Below, piece after piece: positions 46,164 through 57,631 of a stretch of 64,000 bases of DNA. Position 1 is the first letter of the stretch, and every line of letters starts with the position of its first letter. The notes beneath the pieces were generated by a model, which did no database searches, was not told the DNA's origin, and saw only the letters and a list, made by a program, of their open reading frames with translations. This stretch comes from Solea solea (Eukaryota; Chordata; Actinopteri; Pleuronectiformes; Soleidae): assembly GCF_958295425.1 (NCBI RefSeq), contig NC_081142.1:23153969-23217968 (forward strand), written 5' to 3'. The position numbers were made by a program, and so were the translations under genes.

Positions 46164-46992
46164 ATATTTTTGACTGGACCTTTAAAGATCAGTAAAAACC
46201 CACTCAGCCACAGCTTGGTGTAAACACAGGTCCAGTCTGGATTTTCCTCCTACAACATAATCACTCCCTAACGTCGACCTCAGCACCAAACAGTGTGGCG
46301 TTCAGCATCTTTCTTCTCCATGTGTCAGTCGTATTTATGGTATGTTTACAGAACAAACACCCGTCAGCACTCGTGAGAGCTGAGGGAAACGAGCGAATCA
46401 GAAAAATAATGTGGTAAATGAACGGTGGGAAAGTGCTCGCGCTCACAGTCGACGCCCAGAAGAACCTGCTGCTGGACCCGGAACAGCAGGCGCCTTCATA
46501 ATCCTGCGGTCTCACAGCGTCACAGACACTCAGAATATCCACAGGCATTAAAATGTGGCAATCAGTGGTTCCTTCGACACAACTGGCCTGATGATGATGT
46601 TTTCTGGTGCTCCACAAACATACACACACATGCCGTCCCCGGGGGGCCACGATAATGAGGCGATAACAACCCACATGTTTGTTAACGCTGATGCAGCAGA
46701 GTCTCACACACACACACACACCTGTATCTCACCATGAGATCTGTGTTTATTCACCGGCAAAGTAGGAAAAATAAATAAATCAACCAATGGCGAGAGCAGC
46801 TGTGCCAGTAAAATAAAAACATTTTAAAGAAGGCCTCCTGTATCGATTCTGATTCACTCTGCTGTGATCAGCTGATCAATACTTCCCTCACTGTGAGGAG
46901 TGGATAAATAAACCCCACCTGCTTTCACACTCACATGGTGATCTGTTAAAGGCTGCTTTTCTTTTTACTGTGTGGTGAAAGACGGGGTGGAG
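46164..46992. other. No gene recognised
   Basis: 46708-46722 CA run. 46865-46878 is a perfect 14-bp palindrome (TGATCAGCTGATCA), a shorter form of the palindrome at 18492. The 152-codon minus frame at 46261-46719 shows no domain. Confidence 0.35.
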
Positions 46993-47189
46993 ACGTCACG
47001 ATACAATTATATCACAATATATAAGTCACAATACGATAATATCACGATATTTGAGTCACGATACGATAATATCGCAATATTCAAGTCACAATACCATAAT
47101 ATCCCGATATTTACGTCACAATACGATAATATCACGATATTTAAGTCACGATACGATAATATCGCAAAATTTGAGTCACGATGTGATAA
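46993..47189. repeat. 30-bp AT-rich minisatellite (locus 2)
   Basis: About six units with the core ATAATATCACGATATTTAAG followed by TCACGATACG. It differs from locus 1 (1-302) at only about three of 30 consensus positions and has the same phase. Open on the plus strand as a periodic QYDNITIF peptide, an artefact of period 30. Confidence 0.92.
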
Positions 47190-47193
47190 TATT

Positions 47194-47237
<44 letters not shown>

Positions 47238-47240
47238 TAA
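47190..47240. repeat. (AAT)n microsatellite
   Basis: About 16 AAT triplets directly appended to the minisatellite. Confidence 0.96.
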
Positions 47241-48040
47241 TTATTAGTTAATTAATTTTCGAGGAGCACAGGAAGAGAGATGATGAGTTTGATCTCTGTT
47301 TAAGGAAATGCATTCATCAACTTCTGCAAGTGCACCATTCAAAACGTGACCCTTTTTTTTTCCCTTCCTACTCCAGGTTTTCTGTCGTCTGTCACTCACA
47401 GAGTACAGACAACAAACTCGAAAAACATGCTGCAAAACTTCAAAACACATGGGCTTAATTAACACCAACAGCACAGTCGGGCTGCAAATAACAAATCTAT
47501 CCATAATATACTCAACTGTTCGTGATTATTTGGCCTGTAAAATGTCAAACAATGTTGATTGACGTTCCCCCAAATCTCTTATTTTCTTACATGGAGCAAA
47601 AAAAGCAGAAAATATTCACAGTTAAGAAGCTGGAAAATGAGATTAATTAAGATTACTTACAAAAAAATGTAGTGGTCATAAAAACACCAACTGCAACGAA
47701 GACCTGGTTTTTGTCTCCTCAACGTTTTCTTTTTATTTAATGATTTATTTATTCTACTAAAGGAGATTAAAAAGCCCTTTTGTGAGGGAGACATATTTCA
47801 TGATAAGGTCACTTAGCACAACTAAGTCACACACACAACTGGACAACAGCGCATTAACCACAATAATATTATTATTATTAGAACAAAAAACAACAACAGT
47901 GATAGTAAAAGAGATGAAGAACGAAGCATTATAGACAACAATATTCAGGCATATGTTTATGTATTCATGAAAATAACTGTGGCAGTAACTGCTTCTTATT
48001 ATTCTACATTTAAAATATGCTCAAGGGAGGAGGATTTTAA
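47241..48040. other. No gene recognised
   Basis: AT-rich unique DNA with a TATTAT run at 47865. Confidence 0.4.
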
Positions 48041-48257
48041 GTGTATATATAGATACATAACTACATACATACATATATACACACATATATGTGTATACAT
48101 ATATACATATATACACATATATATACACACATATATACACATATATGTATGTATATATATATACATATCTACATATATATACACATATATATATATACAC
48201 ATATATACACACATATATATATATACATATATACACATACATACATATATATATATT
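48041..48257. repeat. Compound TA/CA/CATA microsatellite
   Basis: ATACATAC, ATATACACAC and TATATA blocks over about 215 bp. Reading frames through it are artefacts. Confidence 0.96.
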
Positions 48258-48284
48258 AGTGTGTGTTTGTGTCACATATAAAAC

Positions 48285-48415
48285 GTTGCGGCAGTTTCAT
48301 GCAGCCATGCTATGATGACCACGCCCACATTGAGGAGGAGCTATGATGTAATGGAACATGACCCAAACTGCGTGCTGGAACTGCATCGTGAAAAAAGTGT
48401 CACAACAGTAACTTA
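48285..48415 (-). mobile_element. MITE family H, copy 1 (inverted fragment)
   Basis: CATGCAGCCATGCTATGATG, ACGCCCACATTGAGGAGGAG and GGAACATGACCCAAACTGCG are the reverse complement of blocks inside the better-preserved copy at 52984-53269. Confidence 0.6.
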
Positions 48416-50776
48416 AGAAGTATAATTGTACTTTATAACCATAAATCACACACATCACTGTATGTATGTAAATGCAGGCTCTCATAGTGTTTACCTACAT
48501 CATATTTTACAGATGATGGCCCTGACAGTGAGATGTGAACCTGGGGAAAAAATGAAATAAAATAAATTGAAATATGCTGCTAGAATCATGTACAGACTGA
48601 TCTGAAATTGCCAGAACTGAGGTCGATGGGACCGCTTCTAATTTGTCCGCAAGCCCACTTTTAAAAACTGCACCTGTGTCATAATTGGTTTTGTGCTTTT
48701 ACTTATTTGTGGTTTGACAGTTGTCTGTTTTACACTGCTGAAACCTGTGACCATGTTTCTTTACCTCAATGAGAATTTAAATTAAAAATATGTTTAATCG
48801 ATTTATCATTCAATGACTATTTTCTCCATTCATCGATTGGTTGTTTGGTCCGTAAAATGGTCAGAAATGTGATCAGCATATCGAAAACCTTGAAATGACA
48901 ATGTTCCCAAATGTCTTGATAATTTGTCCACAAACCAAATGTATTTCAGAGCAAAGAAAATATTCACGTTTAGAAGAAGCTGTTCCAAGTGATGACACAA
49001 TCTACAAGCACGATCTACAGTCCCAGAAGAAAGATTAATGAGGATTCTACACGTTTCCCTTCGGTCTCTACCTGGTCAGGGATCAGAATAACGACACGAG
49101 CGAGCGTCTACAACAGCAGCTGCCGGACCTTACTGCTCCCTCTCTGCCCGTCTGCCCGACACTGTACCAGCAAACCAGCACAAGACTGATGACACGGCCC
49201 CTGGCAGCCATGACCAGCAACTTGTTCAGACACGTCCGCTGCAGGGACACATTGATCACTGAAGCACTGTTTACCGACCAAAATACATCACCATAACTGA
49301 GAAGAGGCCTGCAATCGCCTGCCCGCTCGCGCTGATTCACAGTCAGGGGACGCACACAGTTTGCTTTGGAATGAACCGACACACGTGTGATATGACGTGA
49401 AGTTTGATCTCGCTTCATGACGGCTCATTCATTCGCTTCTCATGCGAGTCAGAAGAGCTAACTCCTGCCGGGGAGAGCCGGATCTTCTTTTGATGGACAC
49501 GCCATGCGGCCAATGACAGTCGAGGACGGAATAGGAACATACCATTTTGTAAAAGAAGGAATGGGGCAGGCGCTCCAAAGACGGCCAGTGTGGTGGTACA
49601 GACCAGGAACTCACAGAGCGACAGAGCTAGCGCACGGTAGCGTAACGGCCCGTTATGTTATGATTTGCGGCCGACACACAAAATTGAGGGCGCTTACTTT
49701 CAATCAGCGTAACAGTATTTTGATTTGCATTTACTTTAAAATCAGGGGCGGAGTATTAATGTCTCTTTGAAGGCTTGCCGCCCGTTAGTGCTCCAGTTTC
49801 AATCACTGCATAGCAACTGCCAAGCCCATGGAAACCATGATCCCTAGCACATTCCAAGAAGTAATCATTACGTTAGCATACATTAACCCTATTTGGAATG
49901 CCAGGGAACCTCTAAAATTGTTTTCAAGTGGCAGAAAAAAAACTTGAGAAGCATACTTTGCCCCGTTCTCAACTTAAATGTGTTAATGTGACACTAGCCG
50001 CACGCCACTCTTTGAAAGACGTCAAATTCACCAGCACAGATCTGGCACGCGCCACAGACGTTAGGGTATCGAGGGTATCGAGGTTCTACGAACGTTGCAA
50101 TTTCAAGTCACTGTTGCAGGCATTTCTGGTCTTTTTTTATCACAGTAAACTGTGTGTAAATATAAAAGGTAAAAGCCCTTTTATCTAAGCCAAAGTCAAA
50201 GAGTGTTGTCCTGTCACATTTTTCTTCTCACAGTCTCGGTCGATCCAACTCCAGGTATAGGGCTTGTTTGCTTTGTGATGTTGTTTTGAATGGTTTGCAG
50301 AAAACATTAGTTATCTCTATTTTCTGGGGTTGTCTCTGAGTTTAAATATCTTGTGTCAAGGTTACACACTGCTAAGATACAAAGGTATAAAAAATGACCC
50401 ATCAACAATACACGGTGTAAAAAGAACAACACGTTCCCCTTTGGGCACCCTTAGAATCCTGGCTAGAACCCTAGAAAGTGAAGAAATGAGCAAAAACCGA
50501 GGAAGAAGCAGCGTCTGGCTGCGTTTCATTCAAAGACACAGGAGACTGCAAAGTTCAGCGCAGGGTTAGGTTGGTTATGTGTTCAGTTGTTCATTCAAAG
50601 GTTTGAATAAAATGTGCAAAAATAGTCACAAATAAGGCTTTTATGAAAACACTGATTAAAAAAACTGAATCACTAAATGAGGCTAAAATAGAAGTGAGAC
50701 TCAGTGAAGAGCCGAGCCAGAAAAACAAGACATGCAAAATTGAACAACTTCATCCAATCTGTACCCATAGTCTACG
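48416..50776. other. No gene recognised
   Basis: 49080-49400 and 49430-49770 are CpG-richer than their surroundings and have overlapping frames of 61-111 codons without recognisable domains; they may be old element sequence. 50400-50570 is unique. Confidence 0.3.
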
Positions 50777-50825
50777 TCAAAGGTGTCAAAGGTGTGGCCC
50801 GCGGACCACATGCAGCCCCCCAATC
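50777..50825. mobile_element. hAT-type terminal fragment
   Basis: AAGGTGTCAAAGGTGTGGCC followed by CGCGGACCACATGCAGCCCC is the typical end of a family of hAT elements. No partner end was found. Confidence 0.5.
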
Positions 50826-52838
50826 GATTCCATGTGTTGTTTTTTAATTTAACAGATGTCAGAAAATGCTGATCAGAGTTCTCAAATGTCTTGTTTTTGT
50901 CCACAAACCAAAATTATTCAATTTTAATGATTTCCCTGATATTTGGAGCAAAGAAACCAGAAAATATTCACGTTTAAGGAAAATCAGAGAGCTTGTTTTA
51001 ACAGTTGAAAAAAAAAATCACTCAAACCGATTTTATACTGAATAATTGTTTGTGTTTGCTAATATTTGATACGGAGGAGAGATTGGCCTCTTAAGCCTTA
51101 AGTGTGAGTGAATCTCTCCTGCAAAATGTGTTTTTTTTGTAACCATAACCTAAAAACCTTGAGTGAAAAAGTGTCTTTACGTTCCTTAATATATTAATCT
51201 CAAATATAAACCACTACACCGACGTACACTCTAATATTACGATCTTGTTTTCTGTCTGATGAACGCACAACTTCACTTCTTTTTTTATGAGCAGAGATCA
51301 TTTATAAGAAGTGAAGTTTGTAAGTCTGACAAGACGGTATGAATTCACTCGACTGCAAAGAGAATGTGGTTTTAATGGAAGTCAAGAGGGAAATGACTGA
51401 TTTCTAACGTCAGGTAACATTAGAAACAATGGGTTTCCAAGTCTTCACCAATACAATACATGGTCACTTTTGTCACAGCACATAATGAGTGGATTCAGCT
51501 GTCGGTCACCTGCCGGTCACCTGCCGAGTTTTTACGACATTGGACCGTTGTGTTTATAAACAGATATTAGCCTGTTCTCCTCCGGGTAGATGTGTTTTTT
51601 TTTTTTTTACCATTTCTTGTTTTCAGAGGCACGTCGACAGAATGAAAAAAAACGATCGGCTTAAACATTAGAGTCACAAAAACAATGGGGGAAATTTAGA
51701 AAAGTGATGACATTCATTGATTTTTGTCAATAACAAAAATCTAATAACAGCAGCTGCATCCTTCAAGTCGTCTCTCCAGGTTTGTGTGTGTGTCGTTACC
51801 GCAGAGAACAACACTCACTCAGACTTCATCACTTAAGACAAGAAAGATGGAGACTTTCCTCGCAAAGGGCCACACAAGAGTGAGAGTCAAAGTGACATTT
51901 TAACACACCTTCAAAAATCATGTGCTTGGTTCCCGTTTATCTCCTGATTTCCTGTCTAAACTCCATGTTTGTTGATTAACTCGATTAAGTCTGTGCTTTT
52001 AATCCAAACCACTCCGTTTGTGGCCAAATAACAAGCGAAGCTTTAACCACAGGTTTGTTGCATCATGACAGTGATATTTGCTGGACATGTGACACAGTGT
52101 GGTTTAAAAACTCTCCTCACCTCTCTTCCTGTTCCTGAAGGAAATATGTGAATATCTGCCAGAACAAGCATGCACAGAAATGTCCCAGTGAAGATATTTG
52201 ATCATAACGGCAACGTTTTTAACCAAAGACAGAAATCGTCCATGCTTAAATTTGTGCCAAGGCTTTTTATGTTGATCAGCAGACCTAAAGTCACTGATCT
52301 TTTTATTTCACTTTTTGAGAGGTTTTAAACATTACACCTTTAGTGGTACATATACATATCCATAGAAGCTGTCGGTCTCCCCCTCCACAACGACACAATC
52401 CTGCTTTGTCGTCTTCTAGAAGCTGTGCTTTAATTAAAGTGCCACAGCAAATGTGGTTCAAGGAAAGGTAATTTTGTTTCCTGATAAATAATGAGTGTAT
52501 TCTCTTCATTTATTTATATGGCCAAGTCACAAATGAATGGATGACTCTGGTTCCACAGCAGAATGTTTGCAGACGTTTCGTTTGGAGCAAATTTGGTGAG
52601 TTTTTTCCTTGTTGATAACAGGTAAATAATGAATCATCAGTTAGTCGTTAACAACAAATAGAAATGGAAAGTTGTTTTCTTTTTTTAAGCTGTTTAAATT
52701 TCATACAATAGCAGGACCTTAGTTATGAGTCATCTGATTTTGCCCTCTGCAACTTGGGGAATCATGACACCTTTGGCTTTCCATCCATGGAGGACAGAGT
52801 TAGTTCCTCATGCACAAAGAGGAAGACACAACCCAGCC
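50826..52838. other. No gene recognised
   Basis: 51072-51116 has a weak inverted repeat (GGAGAGATT/AATCTCTCC). Otherwise AT-rich unique DNA. Confidence 0.4.
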
Positions 52839-52839
52839 A

Positions 52840-53465
52840 GCATGTCAATGTGTGTGTGAATTATATTCAGGCTGACAATATGGGTCCAAAGTGGGTTTGT
52901 CCATGTTTCCATGGTGGCCCCACCCACATTTGCCCACTTCATATCCTTTGCAGGCTACTAGGGTACTCAGTGGGCACCAATGGTGCTTTTCTACTCTACA
53001 GTCCCGGCACGGCACAGCACTACTCTACACGGTTTGGTTTTCCACTGCTACAGTTCCTCCTCAAAATGGGCGGAGTCATCATAGCACGGCTGCGTGAAAG
53101 TGTCGCGACATTGTTTTCTTCGCGTCACAAACACGCAACACTAGTGATTCTTGTGTCTGCAGTCTGTCGACGTCGTACATTTAGTATCAGGCTCAGCACG
53201 CTTGGAACCTCGCCAGAGCAGGTACTAAGAAAAAGTACCAGGAACTACAGTGTCTCTAATGGAAAAGCAAAATAAACATGCCAAACAAGTCAAGCCATCC
53301 CGGAACTGTGTTGTGGAACGTTGTCACAAGTGAGTATGAGCTTAAAGTGGTTTCGGTTACATGGGCCCCAGATGGAAAGCCCATGTGGGCAAACACTCTT
53401 AGGGCCCCCATGGAAACTACGGACAAACCCGCTTGAGATCCATATTTTCAGCCAAAATAGAACCC
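52840..53465. repeat. Large inverted repeat enclosing a MITE
   Basis: The left arm, about 52840-52940, contains GGCTGACAATATGGG, GTGGGTTTGTCCATG, TTTCCATGGTGGCCCC and TTTGCCCAC. The right arm, about 53382-53465, contains the same blocks inverted (GTGGGCAAACACTC, GGGCCCCCATGGAAACTACG, GACAAACCCGC, CATATTTTCAGCC). The arms are roughly 75-80% alike by eye. They may be the long terminal inverted repeats of an older element, or two copies of one repeat in opposite orientation. Confidence 0.75.
52984..53269 (+). mobile_element. MITE family H, copy 2
   Basis: Ends TGCTTTTCTA and inverted TGCTTTTCCA. Near the left end it contains GGCACGGCACAGCACTACTC and GTTTGGTTTTCCACTGCTAC, then AAAATGGGCGGAGTCATCAT, and near the right end a GTACCAGGAACTACAGTG block. 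286 bp, GC-richer than its surroundings. It sits between the inverted-repeat arms. A 173-codon plus frame (52754-53275) crosses it and the left arm, but it is assembled from repeat DNA. Confidence 0.65.
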
Positions 53466-53549
53466 TTATGGGGTCCACATCGACATTCTGCAGGATCCAC
53501 TGTGGTAACCCCTAAAAGGAGAAGCCAAAAGAAGAAGAAGGAGAAGGAG

Positions 53550-53745
53550 GTTGATCTCTCGGGTTTACAGATAATGTTCCAATAAGAGAAAATATCCGGT
53601 GAGCAGCAGTTCTCTGAATAAAAATGCCCTGTTGCTGTCAGAGGTCAGAGGAAAATGACCAGAAACACAAATACAAACTTCCTCTGAACGCACAGTATGT
53701 GGAACATCGCAGAAGATGGGCTCCAGCAGCAGAAGACCACTTTAG
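53550..53745 (+). pseudogene. Tc1/mariner transposase relic (DNA-binding region)
   Basis: GAGAAAATATCCGGTGAGCA, CAGTTCTCTGAATAAAAATG, CAGAGGTCAGAGGAAAATGA and GGGCTCCAGCAGCAGAAGAC follow each other in the order of a Tc1-like transposase gene between the first and second helix-turn-helix units. The translation is broken by stops and frameshifts (fragments EKISGEQQFSE, RGQRKMTR). Same family as the end-bearing relic at 32687-33240, on the opposite strand. No catalytic domain is present. Confidence 0.7.
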
Positions 53746-54827
53746 ACACTTTATTAAGTCATGACTTATCAAGTGTCTAGTGAGGGTAAGATGACACCTT
53801 GAGATCTGGTTGATGGGTTACAACCTCCGTAATTAGAGTCAGACTTGGAACCTCCTGTTCCTTTGAGGGCAGAGTACAAAGATAACAAGACAGAGGACCT
53901 GGCCGGGGTCATTGTTCTTGTGCTGGTCATGTCACTCGCTGTGATCTGTCACTGACGCCGTGTCTAACAAGGCAGTTTGTTGAGAGCAGACAGGTTTGAG
54001 GACGGAGCATCGCAGCCAGGAGGCTGACACCTGTCAAAGGAATGTCCTCCTCCTCGAGCCGCTCAATAAACTCTCCACTCTGCAGCAGCATGTGATGAAG
54101 AATGTGTTCCTGCCCTCATCGATCTCCTCCCTCCCTGATACCACGCACATCCTACAGCTGCAATGTGACACCGCTCTGCGCTGCCGCCGACATCCTCAAC
54201 TCATCACAGATGGCTTTCTAATTCTTTAGCTTTAACGGCATTTTTGGGTTCTAATTAACCACCGTGGCCAAGACACTGTGGCCTCTCCCGACAACTTTAA
54301 ACGCAGGTTAAGATTTTAACAATCTGAATTGATGGTGTGAAGCTGATGCAGCAAGTGCATTCAGTTTGTGTTCAAATCCACTTCTGTTTAACTGTGGAAA
54401 ACTGTGGTGTCTGAGCCAAGAGGGTGGTTCTCTGTCACATGATTAATCAGTCGGGTTTTTGGCAACACACCAAACCAAAGGTTGCCATCTCCCATTCCCT
54501 AAATCTAATTCCCTAGTGGTTTTTTTTTGTCTTTTTTAATGGAGTTTTCCAGATGGAGAGAGTTCCCTTTGCAAAAGTGCAGATTATGTGAGTGTCAAAA
54601 GCAAAGTGTTCGCCTGCTTATGGAAACGCAGATTACAGGCATGATAAAAACCAACTAGAGATGTCACTCTTTCATGTCTGATACTGATATCAGAAAGAGT
54701 CATTTTACACCTTTTAAACTACAAAGCTGTTCACAACTCATCTGTGTTGATACATTTACGACCAGAACAGGACCAGTGTTTACTCATCTCCTTCTTTTCC
54801 ACTTCCATCACACCTGGTGTCACTTAG
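53746..54827. other. No gene recognised; possible conserved stretch at 54000-54300
   Basis: 54000-54300 is non-repetitive and GC-balanced, with a 77-codon plus frame lacking any domain and TCTAATTAACC near its end. It could be regulatory. The rest shows nothing. Confidence 0.35.
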
Positions 54828-55140
54828 CCTTGGATCCTCAGTTTTTAAAGTGCCGCCGCAGGATTAATTGGCAGAAATGGAATATGATATTGTAAATTCA
54901 TGTTTTAGGTTGTGCATAAACACCAGAAACTAAGCACACTTTTCATCTACATAGAATGAGCTCTGTATATCTACTGTACATCATTTCAGTGACTACAACA
55001 GTAGCCCATGAACAGAGAAAACCTTGAATAAACTGAATGCGAGGGGATGGGTCATCATTTGGCTGTAATCTGGGCCCTCACCACTAGATGCCACTATACA
55101 TGGAATGTTTGAGGTTAGCATGAAGGGAAATTATGCGTGG
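54828..55140 (+). mobile_element. Dispersed teleost repeat (GGTCCAGTGTGT type), copy 2
   Basis: ATTGGCAGAAATGGAATATG, then AGAATGAGCTCTGTATATCT, ACAACAGTAGCCCATGAACA and near the end CCACTAGATGCCACTATACA. These blocks are ordered as in a repeat frequent in teleosts. The start block is missing. Confidence 0.6.
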
Positions 55141-55198
55141 TGTTAGTGGTGTTAACATTTTTTACATGCAAGTAAACACAACATGCTATGACTCACCT

Positions 55199-55594
55199 GG
55201 CCCTAATGGTTGAGCATGGGCCTTGAGCTAAGGGCTAATGGTTGAGCCTGGGCCTTGAGCTAAGGGCTAATGGTTGAGCCTGAGCCTTGAGCTAAGGGCT
55301 AATGGTTGAGCCCTGGCCTTGAGCTAAGGGGTAGTTGTTGAGCCTCAGCCTTGAGCTAAGGGCTAATTGTTGAGCCTCAGCCTTGAGCTAAGGGCTAATT
55401 GTTGAGCCTCAGCCTTGAGCTAAGGGCTAATTTTTGAGCCTCAGCCTTGAGCTAAGAGCTAATTTTTGAGCCTGAGCCTTGAGCTAAGGACTAATGGTTG
55501 AGCCTCGACCTTGAGCTAAGGGCTAATGGTTGAGCCTGAGCCTTGAGCTAAGGGCTAATGGTTGATTCTGAGTTTAATGGTTGAGCTAACTAAG
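55199..55594. repeat. 32-bp minisatellite (GGCTAATGGTTGAGCC type)
   Basis: About 11.5 units with the consensus GGCTAATGGTTGAGCCT followed by GAGCCTTGAGCTAAG. Units 5-8 share AATTGTT/AATTTTT and CTCAGCC variants, so neighbouring units have been copied from each other. The last unit is scrambled (TTTAATGGTTGAGCTAACTAAG). There are no spacers, so it is not a CRISPR array. Confidence 0.95.
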
Positions 55595-57483
55595 TTCATA
55601 TCAGAAATTGGCTCTTATTTGCTCAATGTAAATTATTCACACAGTGGGATTTGTGGCGAGTTGGCATGACTGATATAAAATTTGCATCCAATCACATCTT
55701 TATCGTTTACATTCTCATCTCACAGAAAATTGTGTCTCACTCAGAGTGAATGTACCGTTGGGGTTATAAGCCTTTACTTATTAGTATTAGTTGAGATTTA
55801 CGACATCAGGGTGAGAAAAAATGACCTCACAATCAAAGGAGAAACAACAAGTGGGCATTTGAGGCCATTTAGCCTTAAATTAAATTTTTGCTGAGCAGGC
55901 AAATGAGAAAGATGAGAAAGCATGAGCATCATGTCTGCTGTGTGATGGAAAAGTTGGGATGCTGAGCATAAACAGCAGGAGAGACGAGGGTCAAACCTGC
56001 TAATGACTTAATCTGCACTACTGTGAACATTTGGCATGACTTATTTCTTGCAATTAAGAAGCGATTTTCCCATTAAAAGTGTGATAAAGAGTCGTAAATA
56101 ATGAACCAGTCCTCGTCCTCTCTGTGCCCTTTACTTCTGTCGCCACTTTAATTAGATGTGTGATACCTTCAGTCCTCCTGCTCCTCCTCCTCTGCCGCCC
56201 CAGCCTCCAACTTTTTAGATCAGAGTCTCACAGGTTCAAACGTTGAAAATGTTATTAAATGTCTCGCTTGGTCTCCCTCATGTACGTTTCTTGCATTGTG
56301 CTTCCTGTTTGGCTTAGCATGTTGCTTGGCCATTGCGGTCTTCTGCTCTAATTTCCAAAAAAATAGTTTAATTATTATAGTGTTCCTTATCTTCAAATGT
56401 GTGTATGTGCGTAGTGACCTCCCACCTCCAGGAGGCGCTACTAACAGACCGTAGATCAAAATGCCTCTGTACACAACCACAACCAAACAGACCGATGATC
56501 AGGATGACGTAGGAAAACGTGTCTACAAATGTGCTTGTTGCAGTTTTCTGGGAGCGATTTCTGCCCGGGGGGAAGTCGCTTAAAATGGAAGCAACAGCCG
56601 AGTCAAAAGACAGCTGCTCTTCGATTGCTAAGCTAAGCTGTAAGACCTATCACACATTTGTGATTGGTTCCCCTTTTTTCTGAGACTCCGTCGTTGGCGT
56701 CCATGCCAGACATGACCAAATCTCCAGCAGATTGAGGAAGTAAATCCAGCTCCCCCCTCTTAAAGAAAAGTCCCAACTTCCAGTAACAGGGATTATATTA
56801 TTATGTTTTCTTTCTGGAGTTGGTTTAGGTATTTAGCTGCTTTTGTTGCAGGGGTTTGAGTGTGAATATTTTTGTTAGAAAAGGTGAAACACATCGAGCT
56901 GCAGAGGAGGAGATTAAAGAGAAAAGAAGTTTGACAAAGATAAAGCAGATTTTAAGATTTCTTGCACTGTCGTGTGCAGGCTCGAGGGTGTGAGACGCTG
57001 CTGTCGTCATTAGCCGCCTCGATATTGTTTCTGTGTGACAGGGTATTGTTGTTGTTGTTGTCTGAAGTGTTTTTGCTCAGGCCGTCGTGATGCACAGAGG
57101 CAGTGCTCCTCCACAGAGCTATTTTCTTCCACCTCGTCCTCATCCCCCCCCCCCCCGCCCAATATTTGTCACCGTGATGTCTCAGTTCTAACAAATGGGG
57201 CCTGGTTGTAGCCGATTACTGAGGGTTGATGCAAGCAGCTCAGGGTTCATCTTCAGCCGGCCTACATCATTACTGCGTCCTGTGGACTTTAAAATATGTA
57301 GCAAACACCCACTTTGAGGTTGTTTTTTTGTATTCTTGTCTTTTAAAGACTCGCAGCCAAGTGAAACATCACAGCACGCCTCTTGTTTCACATCCTGACA
57401 GCTTGCAAAAAAATACACAGAAAAACAACGGATGAGAAAGACAAGGCGAATGCTGGCTGCAGCCACAGTTTAACACAGAAACA
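55595..57483. other. No gene recognised
   Basis: 56030-56220 has AATTA cores and a CTCCTGCTCC run. 57047-57062 GTT repeats. 57146-57157 poly-C. Nothing coding is supported. Confidence 0.35.
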
Positions 57484-57484
57484 C

Positions 57485-57523
<39 letters not shown>

Positions 57524-57539
57524 TATACACACACACACG

Positions 57540-57577
<38 letters not shown>

Positions 57578-57594
57578 TATATACACACACACAC

Positions 57595-57628
<34 letters not shown>
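57484..57628. repeat. (TA)n/(CA)n tract, left part
   Basis: TA blocks separated by CACACACG repeats. Interrupted at 57629 by a hAT element and resumed at 58420. Confidence 0.97.

Positions 57629-57631
<3 letters not shown>

Noticed and set aside
46261..46719. 152-codon minus frame
   Set aside because: Cys/Val-rich start comes from a CA microsatellite; the rest has no recognisable motif.
51072..51116. Inverted repeat GGAGAGATT/AATCTCTCC as a terminator or MITE
   Set aside because: Nine-bp arms with a 27-base loop in a 64-kb window can occur by chance, and nothing else supports it.
52754..53275. Longest reading frame (173 codons, plus strand)
   Set aside because: It runs through an inverted-repeat arm and a MITE and has no recognisable domain, so it is an accidental frame in repeat DNA.
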